Assembly: GCA_963693315.1 (NCBI GenBank)
Contig: OY856188.1
Span: 1,558,769-1,622,768 of the forward strand
Length of the DNA stretch: 64,000 nucleotides
Reading direction: 5' to 3'
Source: Diogma glabrata
Taxonomy: Eukaryota > Arthropoda > Insecta > Diptera > Cylindrotomidae
The notes under the pieces are model-generated. The model saw nothing but the letters and a program-made list of their open reading frames with translations, made no database searches and had not been told where the DNA came from. The stretch's first letter is position 1. The number at the start of each line of letters is the position of its first letter. The translations under genes were made by a program, and so were the position numbers. Below, one piece after another: positions 23,790 through 34,800 of the stretch.

Positions 23790-24240
23790 AAGCATATTGC
23801 CGAAGTTAATAGAGTTCGATATCCAATAGCATCGGAGACTTTATCCCGAGAGATGTATATGGACGATTTACTAACTGCTACAAATTCCGTAGCAAAAGCA
23901 ACTACTCTAGCAAATCAAATTGCAATCCAGAAAGGGTGATTTAATTTAAGAAAAAGTTTTTCCAAGTCCATGTAGTTAAATCTTCTTTTAAAATCTTCGA
24001 AGACAATCCACATGAAGTTAAGGTGTTAGGACTCCAATTGCAGATCAATTTACTTACCATGTCATGCTAAGGGATGTAATACCAACTACGAAGCGATCTA
24101 TATAATCGGAAGCGTGTCGCATCTTCGAAACTCTAGGATTGGCAGCGCCTTTTATCATTAAAATCAAAACATTCTTCCAAACCAATGGTTAGTAGACGGA
24201 GGATGGGATGATGAATTGGGATGGGATCATGGAACTGGAA
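23790..24240 (+). pseudogene. BEL/Pao pol remnant: RT end
   Basis: Plus frames read RYPIASETLSREMYMDDLLT (the YMDD-type catalytic box of BEL/Pao RT), then FNLRKSFSKS, DVIPTTKRSI, ACRIFETLGLAAPFIIKIK and LVDGGWDDELGW. This order is that of BEL/Pao pol: RT palm, connection, then the 'W...W' region. Stops and at least two frameshifts break it. Its 3' continuation is the fragment at 24366-24475, with protease-distal RNase H and the integrase core missing. Confidence 0.75.
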
Positions 24241-24365
24241 GGGTTGGTAATACCAACGCTATTCAGGAAATGACTCAACATTTTTGAAAAAGATGGCATC
24301 AAGAGTATATTATATAAGAGATGAGGAATACGCGTGTCAACACGATGTGGTGCTAACTGCTAATT

Positions 24366-24475
24366 ATGGATGAAAATTCGCTTGTAAATCAATGGCAAAT
24401 GGGCGAGACGGGTCGAGTAAAAGCAGTATTTGTGGGAGCTGATAATCTCGTACGGGTTGCTGAGATCAGGACATA
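24366..24475 (+). pseudogene. BEL/Pao pol C-terminus (DUF5641-like)
   Basis: Plus frame MDENSLVNQWQMGETGRVKA followed by VFVGADNLVRVAEIRT. This matches the 'DEN.PP..W..GR......G.D.LVRV..VRT' pattern at the C-terminal end of BEL/Pao integrases. Same element as the RT remnant 130 bp upstream, after an internal deletion. Confidence 0.7.
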
Positions 24476-24487
24476 ACAAGAAGTAAT

Positions 24488-24545
24488 TGGATGAATTGAA
24501 TGAATTCAAGGATGAATTGAAAGAATTCAAGGATGAATTATTTTT
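24488..24545. repeat. Short tandem repeat (GGATGAATTGAA)
   Basis: Four imperfect copies of a GATGAATTGAA / GAATTCAAGGATGAATT unit. Non-coding. Confidence 0.7.
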
Positions 24546-25645
24546 AAAAAACAACAAAAAAAAATATGGCTAGTACATTTAGGCTAAGGGACGACTGTTC
24601 AAACATTATGTGACGCAGTTTTTGACGTTTTCCAACCCCATCCCTCTCCTTCGTAACAGATTGTACAAAGCAGCGAAGAAATGTTTGCTTCTTCCGTAAC
24701 ACATCTCCAAACATACTTGCACGCCTAAAACCGTTACGTAATTTGTGAACTGTAGTAATGTCCCTAAACAGCGGTTGGCGTAGTGAAATATTTTTTTTCT
24801 TTAAACAAAAACAATATGGTTTTAGTTGATTATTACATGAACCTCTGGTTTAAATAGATTTAATAAATATTCTGTAAAAGGATTTATCACATTAAACCAC
24901 TGAGTAAACCAGTAAACACACATTTTATATTTAAAAGATCAAATGGAAACAATATCCTTAAAAATTGTTATTAGAAATGTACCATAACCGCGTAGTTTTT
25001 TGTGTACGAAACAGGATAATAAACTTTTAAAAAGTTCTACTTCATTAAAACAAAACAATAACTATTTTTTTCTGTAATGGTGTCATAAATTATAATTGCG
25101 CGTCTTTCTTACCTGTGGATTGCAAAAACACACAAATTAACATTTTTTCACTTATCGAAAACATATTTATTTTATTTTTATTTTATCACACTAAAACCAC
25201 AAAATTAATTTAATAAAAACTTATACACTTTAAGGAAAATATAATAATTACTATATATTTATTAACTATTGAATTTAAATTAATTTATTTCACTTTTAAT
25301 TTTTATTACTTGTTTCACGCACTTAAAGAAAAACAAAACTACCTTTTCTCAATATTTAAATTACCGTTATCGATTACAATTAGATCGAAAATAAACAAAC
25401 AAAAGAGAAGATTAAAGAAAAATAAAAGACAAATCGATAAAAATGAGATGGATCAATCTCATTTAAATGCGTGTTCAGTTCATTCATGTTTTCAATTAGT
25501 GCGAGGATGAAACTAAAACAATTGAGAAAAATGTAGGAGAGCTTGTGTGATACAGTAAAAGGTAATCAACAAATCTTTAAACTTTTCTTACACAAGAGTG
25601 GCGGTCGCTATGCATTTCGTATGAGCTAATATTTTAATTGAATTT
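24546..25645. other. Intergenic AT-rich sequence
   Basis: No supported gene. The 66-codon ORF at 25310 is Lys/Asn-rich from AT bias and has no domain. Confidence 0.4.
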
Positions 25646-25647
25646 AC

Positions 25648-25727
25648 TTGCATATTGTAAATTATGGAATGGATTTTTTTGCAATTAAAGATTTGCATAT
25701 TGTAAATTATGGAATGGATTTTTTTGC
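25648..25727. repeat. Tandem duplication, about 43 bp
   Basis: TTGCATATTGTAAATTATGG followed by AATGGATTTTTTTGC occurs twice in succession, virtually identical, implying a recent duplication. Confidence 0.9.
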
Positions 25728-26450
25728 CTAAAGATAAAAAAATGCTCGTTTTTTGTCGTATTATGCTTTTTTCCTGATTATTACCATTCTTAGATTCTTA
25801 AGTTTCTCTAATGAATTTAAGACGCCTGACTTTAAAATTTAAAGGATTGCTGTAAGCGGAGAAAACTCATGAAGGTAAAAATTGCTTGGGATTGCGATAA
25901 AACTTCCAATACGATTGGTTTGGGTATTTGGTGCGGATTAAAAAAAATATGCTAATACCCCAGAAAGTGGGTGACTACGAACTGGACTACGACTACACTC
26001 TTACATTGTTGTAATGAACGACTGAGTGATCGTAATCCATATTCTATGCTTATTATGTAAGCTAAATTCTTTCAAACTAACTTCTGCAGATTGGTCTTAG
26101 ACTTGTTTCAATATATCACCAGTGTTTATATAGTTCTTCATGTTGGCACCTTTTATGGTTTCTCCGTCTGAGTTGAGCAAAAGTTTTTTAAAAATTTATA
26201 AAGTAAAATTTTGAGAGCGGAATTACTCGTTAACCCAGCAGTTGAATCAACGTTAAGTGCTGGAAGGTAAAAGACGGATTTTAAAGTATTGTTATAAGCC
26301 CTTTGGTAATTAGTTGTGGTTTAATTAGTATCCTTAAACGTGTGGAAATCAAATCATGATCTGACCCACTTAAAGGTTCTAATACTTTTAATTGTACCAA
26401 CGAAAGAACATTTGTCAAAAACAGTTCACTACTTTTGCCACGAATGTTTA
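25728..26450. other. Intergenic, no feature seen
   Basis: No coding frame or repeat recognised. Confidence 0.35.
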
Positions 26451-26451
26451 T

Positions 26452-26535
26452 TATTTATTTCACTCAGATAATAAACCAACCTGCCAAAGCTCCTGGGTAG
26501 GTTGGTATATTATCTGAGTAAAGATAAATATAAAA
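26452..26535. repeat. Pre-miRNA-like hairpin
   Basis: ACTCAGATAATAAACCAACC (26462-26481) pairs with GGTTGGTATATTATCTGAGT (26500-26519) with one mismatch and a loop of about 18 bases. Pairing continues outward through TTATTTATTTC / AAAGATAAATA, giving a stem near 35 bp. The size fits a pre-miRNA, a short MITE or chance; no expression evidence is available here. Confidence 0.6.
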
Positions 26536-26744
26536 TAAAATAATAATATAATAATAATAATAATATAGTAAAAATTTTGTTTGACAAATAGTGAAACCCC
26601 AACAAAAATATGTGTTCTCCTAGGCAGCCAGATTGGGCCTTAGAAACGAAATTTTTACAGTGCCATTAATCCTTTAAAGTCTAGTTCCAAATCTTTTATT
26701 TTTCCTTTTATTACCGGAGGTTTAATCGTCACTGACACAGTAAG

Positions 26745-27432
26745 AAAAGCCACATTGTTCACGAAACGCTTTGATTTGAACTCGATCGTTTTGGAAACAA
26801 CTAGAGAAATACGCCAAATTCAGTCATCAGGAGTTAGTATGAAAAATCTTGATTTCAAAACCAAAATCGTCGAACAAAGCCTCCGGTCTGGACAACATTC
26901 CTCCTATTATTCTAAAAACCTGCCCTGAACAACGCTGCGATAAATGTAAACGAGGACCTAAAAAAAGTCAATTGGGGTGACAAAAATTTAGTTAATTTTA
27001 ATTCCACCAAAACAGAGCTATATTGATTTTTTTCCAGATCAAATAGTTCGTCAATGATATTTCAATTAGTATGTGTGACGATCAAATAGACGAATTGCTC
27101 GAATGAAATCAGATCCATTACTACTCAAACATATTCTTTTTTTCCGTTTTACTTATACTCAATCGGTTTGTGCAATCAGTCAAACTGTTGCGATTACTCA
27201 CTGTTATAGTGATAGAATGCAGCGAGATTTCTTTGTCCGTACATTACATAAATGGAATACTTCGCACAAATCAATAGTCTCGGGGACGTTCAATCCACAA
27301 AAGTTTAAAAAAAGCGTACAGTAACACCTCACAACGCATGTTGTTGTGGAACCTAGGTCTTAAAAGCTATCTATGTGTGGTTGTGATACATATTGCAATT
27401 CCTATATAACACAACACTTCTTATTAAAAAAA
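26745..27432 (+). mobile_element. LINE family A, plus-strand fragment with internal deletions
   Basis: Plus-strand pieces of family A ORF2 in order: DLNSIVLETTREIRQIQSSG (26775-26835, pre-RT), NVNEDLKKVNWGDKNLVNFN (26950-27010, after motif C), and the C-terminal end (27103-27324, RDFFVRTLHKWN, SGTFNPQKF). The family 3' UTR signature and an A-rich tail follow at 27340-27432. RT motifs A to C are deleted, and stops and frameshifts are frequent. Confidence 0.8.
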
Positions 27433-27477
27433 ATTCTTTGGACCCCCTCCTAAATTGTTTCCTTGTGCGCCCCTGGT

Positions 27478-27573
27478 AATGTACAATGTTTTTGGTAAAC
27501 TTACAAAAAAATTTGTGAGTTGTGTATTTATAAAAAATTTGTAAAATTTACTTAGTTTTTTTTTTGAGGGCAT
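27478..27573. mobile_element. Short MITE fragment related to 34801-35018
   Basis: TTTTGGTAAACTTACAAAAA ... TTGTGAGTTGTGTATTTATA ... TTTTGTAAAATTTACT matches, in pieces, the two ends of the MITE at 34801-35018. It looks like the two termini brought together with little interior. Confidence 0.5.
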
Positions 27574-27589
27574 AATTTTCGATTGAAGA

Positions 27590-27928
27590 TTGGTTCACCA
27601 ATCATTTTGCTTAGAAATCGATGGTACGCGATTGGTTAAAAAAATCATGGGCAATGTTCTTGAAACTACCATTTTAAACGGCAAGTTTCAAGGTGTAATT
27701 GTTCTTCTACCACGGATCACAATGATTTCTTCAGACTCACCCTTTCCATTTAAACGTTTACAATTTCCCATTCGATTGGCATTCGCAATTACTGTTAACA
27801 AGTCACAAGGCCAAATAATTTCAAATCGTGGGCTGGATCTAGAAACCCCGTGCTTTTCTCATGATCAATTATATGTTGCGTGTTCGAGGAGGGTTGTAAA
27901 ACCAAGTTTGTTGGTGCATGCCTCTTAG
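27590..27928 (+). pseudogene. Helitron RepHel, C-terminal Pif1-like helicase part
   Basis: 113 plus-strand codons from the end of the Rep/helicase protein of a Helitron rolling-circle transposon. Motifs seen: NGTRL-like DGTRLVKKIMGNV, PFPFKRLQFPIRLAFAITVN, KSQGQ (helicase motif with the Gln), and SHDQLYVACSRR (motif VI region with the Arg). The reading continues after a frameshift towards AKNIVHH. Everything upstream, including the Rep nuclease and Walker A, is absent, so the copy is dead. The start at 27590 is simply where the fragment opens. Confidence 0.85.
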
Positions 27929-28186
27929 GAGCAAAAAATATTGTTCATCATATCGCATTAAGATAAAATTAAAAAAAATTGTATTTCTGTATAATAATGA
28001 ATAATATAGTAATAATATTTTCGTTTGAATAAGTATAAATAATAGTTTCGTTTAATAGTCAAATAAAATGCAAACCATACGAATACGATGCAGCCACTAT
28101 TATTGATCTCAATGAATTGGAGGTAGAACGTTGATTATGGTATTTACATTTAAATTGTAGGTGGCACGAAGTTCACCGGGTTCTAG
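27590..28186 (+). mobile_element. Helitron 3' end
   Basis: Downstream of the helicase remnant the sequence GGTGGCACGAAGTTCACC (a short GGTG/CACC stem) is followed by GGGTT and CTAG, then a T. This is the expected Helitron terminus: a hairpin about 10 bases before CTRR, inserted next to T. The 5' TC end was not found. Confidence 0.75.
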
Positions 28187-28771
28187 TTATAATAGATAAA
28201 TCGGCGCCTATTCGATATATGCTAAAAGTTACAAAAGTGTGCATTTTGACAAATATATCCTGTGAGTTTATATGTGTAAAAAAGGGTTCAAAAGGATTTT
28301 AATTTTTTTTATTTAGTTACATTTAGCTACACAAATTACTTAGCTTTTATTTCACCCACAAGGAATTCAGTCTGATTTCGTTAACTGTCTGTAAGTTTGT
28401 TTAAACTAATTTCGCTGTCTTATAGTATTTTTATTTTGAAATACTTCAAGAAACAGCGGATTGGATACCAATTTTCAAATATCGAGAAATTTCTTCCGCA
28501 ATATTATTTTTTTTAGTACAATATACGGAGAAAAAAAAATTATTTCATATAACAAAAACAATAAACTATTCATTTGCACCACGAATTACAATTTTATCTG
28601 TTTTAGTTGATAAGATTAGATAAGCAAAAAATACAAAAATTTTAACATTATTTTAAAAAAAAGTAAAAATACTGTATTTTCTAGTAACAGTATTAATAGT
28701 AAACTCATTGTGAAAAGTACAACTTTAGAATATTTTAATTATAATTAACTGAAAAGTTTTTTTTATTTTAG
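28187..28771. other. Upstream region of the Ly6/DUF753-like gene
   Basis: AT-rich. TTTTTTTTATTTTAG ending at 28771 could be a splice acceptor, which would put a non-coding first exon further upstream. No clear core promoter was identified. Confidence 0.35.
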
Positions 28772-28803
28772 AAGAAAAATTAGAAGTTTAAGTTTTTACC
28801 AAA

Positions 28804-31800
28804 ATGTATAGAAATATAATTGCCATAGTTGTTACATTTACATTTATTGGATTTACATCTGCACAAGGTAATATTTTGTTATTTTAAATTAAAATAAATT
28901 TCAGTAACTGGGTGTGGAGTTTCTATAATTTTTTCTTATCTAACTGATTTATTACTAACCAAAAAAAATCTGCATATATGTATATGGTTTAAAAGTTATA
29001 AGAAATGGGTTAGGTATATATAATTAGAATTGTGATAATCAGTTAAGGTTAAATTTGTTTTTGAATCATTCATAATATATTTTAGGAAAAAGTTTTGCAA
29101 TAACCGGAAGTTGATATTGTGAGAAATGCTTGTTTAAATATGTAACGTGAAATGTAAGCATGACGGTATACATACGCGGCGTCTAAATTATAATTCACCT
29201 AAATTATAATTCGTATAATATTTACTCTATACCATGTTATCAGAATTTGCTTATGATAACAGTCTATTAAAAATTACTTTTAGTGACCGAACCCTAATTT
29301 TATTGTAGATGTTTCAGTTTCAATGAAACTAATTCCAAAACCAGCATTATCTTTAACAATTTTGTTTTGGTCTTATAAAAATGAAGTATGTGTTTTTTTG
29401 CTAGGTTGTGTTAGATATTATTTGGTAAAGTAAAGTTAATAGGATTATTCTATTTTTTTGAATATGGTGAATTGATAACAAAAACAAAGCGTTTAATACG
29501 TGCAAACCGCGGTAGCTAGAATATTTTATTAAAATTAAATGGTTACCTAACCAATTTGTGAGTAAATAATTTAAGCAAATTAATTCATCTTTCCGTTTTG
29601 AAGTTTAACATTTTTATTTTGTACATATGTACTTGGATTTTATTCTTAAGATAATTGCTGCTTATAATAAGGGACGAAAAAGCATTGCAAGCTTTTGCCC
29701 TAATTATTCACTTAAAAAAATATTTGAAATAAAGCCCGATAGTATTGCATGATTTTGAAAAGACAGTCCAGCAACCCTTTGTTTTTCTCCTTGAGTACTC
29801 GTGATAATTAATATAGGCATAATTATTATAGTTTAAAAATTTAAAATTTAAATTAAAAGCTTGTTTTTGATACGGCATTACGAATTAGAAAGATCAACAC
29901 AAATTTTTCACTGTTAAAGTACTACAAAACAAAGAATCTATCTTATTTTTTTTATTTTATTAGTAATAATAATAAAATAAAAAAAATATTACTTCGCAGA
30001 AACTGATTGCAAAAGCGACAGTTGATCACATGACAGAATGTGTATACCTGTTTAAGAGCCTTTATTGAGATCATAATTTGATCTCTACTTAGCTAAATTT
30101 GTATAATTCCAAAAACAATTTAAAGCTAATCCCCGCCTAGTTTGGGTCTTAGAGGGGTTTTTAAATGGTTTCCCTGGCGACGTAATGGTCTTACCAGCCA
30201 AGACCCTAACTTAGCTACGTTAAAATTTTCGGAGGTTATTCTTGACGGTATGTGCAGGTATATTCCAAATAGATTGACGGTTCCTAAGGCTGATCTGTGG
30301 TTTTCAAAAAAATGCAGAAAGGCAATTAAAATTGAGAAAAAACATTTCATAAGTTTAAACTGATGATAACCTTAGACCGTACCGAATTGAGAGACATTTA
30401 TGTAGGAAACTAATAAATGCAGAAAAAAATCTTTTCAATATAGGAAAAAAGTCAGACAAGTGCGAATAAAATTCACTCGCCAAGGGTTCCGTGAATGTAA
30501 AAGAACACAATATCAAAAATAATTGACAAAAAGTTGTGTTGTAATGTCTTTATATTGCCAGACCATGACGCATAACAAAATAAATGTTTAATCGTAAATG
30601 TCAATAGTAAATTACAATCACATATATACATTGATCAAAACTTACAACAAAAATGTTCCTTCAGGTTAAATCTTATCCATAGCTGTTTTTGGTAACTCAA
30701 GAAAGATTCAATTACACTAGCTGGTAAATGGTTTAAATTTGATTATTTTTTAGGTCAATCAAGTGTCAAAATTTAGTGGGGTAAAGAGACTATACATACT
30801 AAAAATATTTTTTTTACAACAACACAAAAACTGTGCATTGCAAAATTCTAAAATTGTAAGTTTCTTAAATTAAGTGCTCCTTTATATGACTCCCCCACTC
30901 ATTTGGGTCAAAAATGGTTTTTTTATTCTCCCCACACCCATCCCCTAAACACACAGAAATATAATTATTTGAGACTTCGCTATGATTTTCTTTCAAAATT
31001 CACCAATCTTCCTGTCTGTGAATTCTTTGAAATTTTTCTGTCAATTATCGTCGAAACGTAGGGGCGGAACGGTCTGAAAGTTGCACTTGTTTGACAATAA
31101 CTCAAAAACTGTGCACCGCAAAATTCTAAAAAATGCACCGCAAAATTGCAATGATTTCTAAATTAGGTGCTCTTTCAAATGACACCCCACTCGCTTGGGT
31201 CAAAAAAGATTTTTTTCGCCCTCTCCACCGCCGTTCCCTAAACACCCAGAAATATAATTATTTAAGACTTCGCTATGATTTTCATACAAAATTTATCAAA
31301 CTTCCTAACTCTGTGAATTTTATCAAATTTTTCTGTCAATCAGTGTCGAAACGTAGGGGGGAGGAACGGTCTGAGAGTTGCACTTTTTTCACAATAACTC
31401 AAAAACTGTGCAACGCAAAATTCTAAAAAAAATTGTAATGATTTCTAAATTAGGTGATCTTTCAAATGGCACCCACTTTACCACGTTTTAAATAGTGTTT
31501 TTACCCCTCCCCATTTCCACCCTTTTAATAAATATAATTATGAGTATGTGATACTTTCCTATATTTTCCATAAAAAACTTACTAATTTTTCTATCAGTAC
31601 ATTTGAAGATTTTCGATCATTTAGGTTCGGAGCTAATCGAGATAAGAAAACACGAAGAACACGTCGTTATTCAAAATTATACAAAAAATGGTGAGGTGCA
31701 AAATTCCAAAATAAACTTTTAAGGAATACTGAAATGAAGCCCTTTCATATGATACCCTACTTGAATCTATAAAAAAATGTTAATTCTCAAAGGTCTCACA

Positions 31801-34800
31801 TCGTAACCCTGTAAACCAAACGAAAACAACTTTAGTTTTATTTGTATCTGTCATCTTATGTGGATAGATTAGTTTTATACGCACTTCCAATTTCAGGTCC
31901 ATAACATTTATAGTTTACGAGATAATCGATATAATGTGAAAAACTCGTTTTACTCCTACCAATAGTGTTCCGTATAAAAAACGGAACCCTAAAAAGATAC
32001 TAAATTTGCTGAGCACCCTACAGGTTCACGCAATTTCTATAAAACAGTAAAGGTTGTCCAATTTAATTTTTGTAAGTCTTCTCTACCAGCTCTTATTGAA
32101 AGATATATGCCTGTCATTGACCCAAAACAAAAATCGAATCATCTGGGAAATTTATTCTCTAAAAATTCTACACTAAGAGAACCCAAATTCTTACCAAGCT
32201 AATTCTTAGAGTTTCATATAAAATGATGCGTATCATTTATCGAAAAAACATCGTTTGGAAAATGCTTTTACAAATTAATACTAACAAAACATCTGGGTCA
32301 GATCGTATTTCTCCAATAATTATTAAAACATTTGCTAGGGAGCTAGCACCAATCCTCACTAAAATCTTTTATTTGTCATATAAGAAAGGAGTTTTTTCTG
32401 AAATATGAAAAATGGCTAGTGTACATGCCAGTTCCGAAAAAGGATAGTAAAACTGATCCAACAAATTACAGACCCAGTTCAATTTTATTGGTTGTTGCTA
32501 AAATTTTTGAGAAATAGATTAATTTTAATATAATGAGCTTCTTATATAGAGTCGTCAAATATACTTAATGAAAGGCAATACGGGTTCCGAAAAGGATAGA
32601 GCGATGGACGATTTACTTTCTTTTGTCACTCATAACTGAAACAAGTCGCTTGAGAACCATGGTGAAACTTTTGGTGTTGCTCTTGATATATATCCAAAGC
32701 AACATTTAAAAATGTTTGGCATAACAATCTTTTTTTGCAAATTAGGATCTTACGGTTTAGATGAGCAACTTATTTCTTGGATACAGAGTTTTATTTCCGA
32801 ACGAAAATTTCGGGTCAATGTTGACGGTATTTCATCAGATGTCTTTTCAACTAATGCAGGAATTTCTCACTTTGTCACCTACTCTCTTTCTTATTTATGT
32901 TAATGATTTGTTGGATTCAACAGTTAATCGTATCCATACTCCATAACTTTGTTACTAATAGTACGCTTCATGCGTCTCATAAAATATTAAATCTTACATT
33001 CACCATCTGCGCTTTTAATAACTGTAGATCAATTTGATAAATTCCTTAAATCTTGATTTAACGACAATCATAGATTGGGGTTTTGTAAACAGTGTTGAAT
33101 TTAATACGAGTAAAACGCAGGTTAATTTGCCATTTTTCCATATTATGCACCCGTAATCCGTTTCCATTACAGTTTAACTCCAAGGAGCTTGTGGAGAAAA
33201 AATCTGAAAGATTTTTAGGAGTGGATGTTGAAAAACCTGGCTAATTCAACATTACGTTAAAAAGTTCTTCGAAATTCAAAATACTAATATTTATATAATA
33301 TGTACTGTTGTGTTATTTTTGGAATACAAATAGATCGAAGATAAAAACATTAACGATACTTTGATAAGTAAATTTGTTTTCTGTGATTCACGTAATAATT
33401 TAGGCGTTGCTGTAATAGTATTTGAGCTTGTATATCCGTTTAACGTAATGGATCCCATAAAATACGAGAATTTCGTATATTTTATAAATCGATCATTTTT
33501 ATTTAATGTATTGCCACAGATAAATTGGTTTTCCAAACTATAAAGTTGATGTCATAATCAAAAGTACGAGCGATTAACGAACGGTTTAGAATTTATTATT
33601 GCATAATGCTACAACTTTAATATTTTACTGTTGATTAATTTTATCGTTCAATGTAATCAATTTTTTTATAACTTAAAATTATTGATAGTAATTTCTTACT
33701 TTAGCCATACTGTTAAGAAAAATATATTTTACAAGTCTTTTTGTAGTATCGATTATTTTGTTTAAATTTTTGATGCTTATGATCAGGGCCGTAGAGAGAA
33801 AAACCGGGCCCGGGGGAAATGAAATGCGGAACCTTTTAACATTTATGTTATTTTATTAACCAATTAAATTATAATATCACAAAAATTAAAAGGTTGTATT
33901 TGTTTAAAAACAATTTTACAAGAATGTTAGATATAGGCGAATTAATTTTTTTTAAATAAAATGTGTTGTTAGTAGGAATTACAATATGTGTTTACAACAA
34001 CACATAAAAACCTTTTAAGACCAAGGTCCCACAACAACATGCGTTCTAAGGTGTTGATGAACGCAAATATTTGTTTTTTTGTATAACTATGTATAACTAA
34101 ACACTGTAACTAAACAATGTAATAACTAAACACATATCGACGGCTACAGTTCATTTACGTGTAACTACATTTTATAAAAATTGAACAGATGCTCAGAAAA
34201 TGAACAACATGTAGCCGTCGATATAAAATATGACATAGGCCAATATTTCGTGATAGGATAGAGAAAATAAAAATAAAATAAGAGATAAATAGCAAATTTG
34301 ATTTAAAATTTTGCAGAAACAAAACAAAAATGGTGTTGCCAATTATCCAGCTACACTGTCATCCTCAACGAATAGTCCACACATAGGGCTGATTGTATGA
34401 ATGCGGATAGAAGATAAATCCTCGGATTAATCGTCGTTTGTATTGTATGAATCAGGATAGATTAAAAAATCTATCCGAGGATTGTTGATCTATCCTTAAA
34501 TCTATCTTCTATTTTTCTTCTATAAAACAAAGGATAAAACAATTTGTTTTTTTGACATGCGCGTGTAAGCGTGGCTCTAACACCATTAGCCCACTGAATA
34601 CAACTTTTTAGCAACATTCAATCCCGTCGTTTATTTCTCGATTTGACAAGAATACAACAGCTACAGTCAGCAATCACAGCGTCAATATTTCCACTTACCA
34701 AAATCTTTTATTTGAAAATCACTATTGTTTCACTTATTCGTTTTACACTATATCGCGTTCTGAATTGAACGTTGTGTTGTTTCTTTTGCATACGAACATT

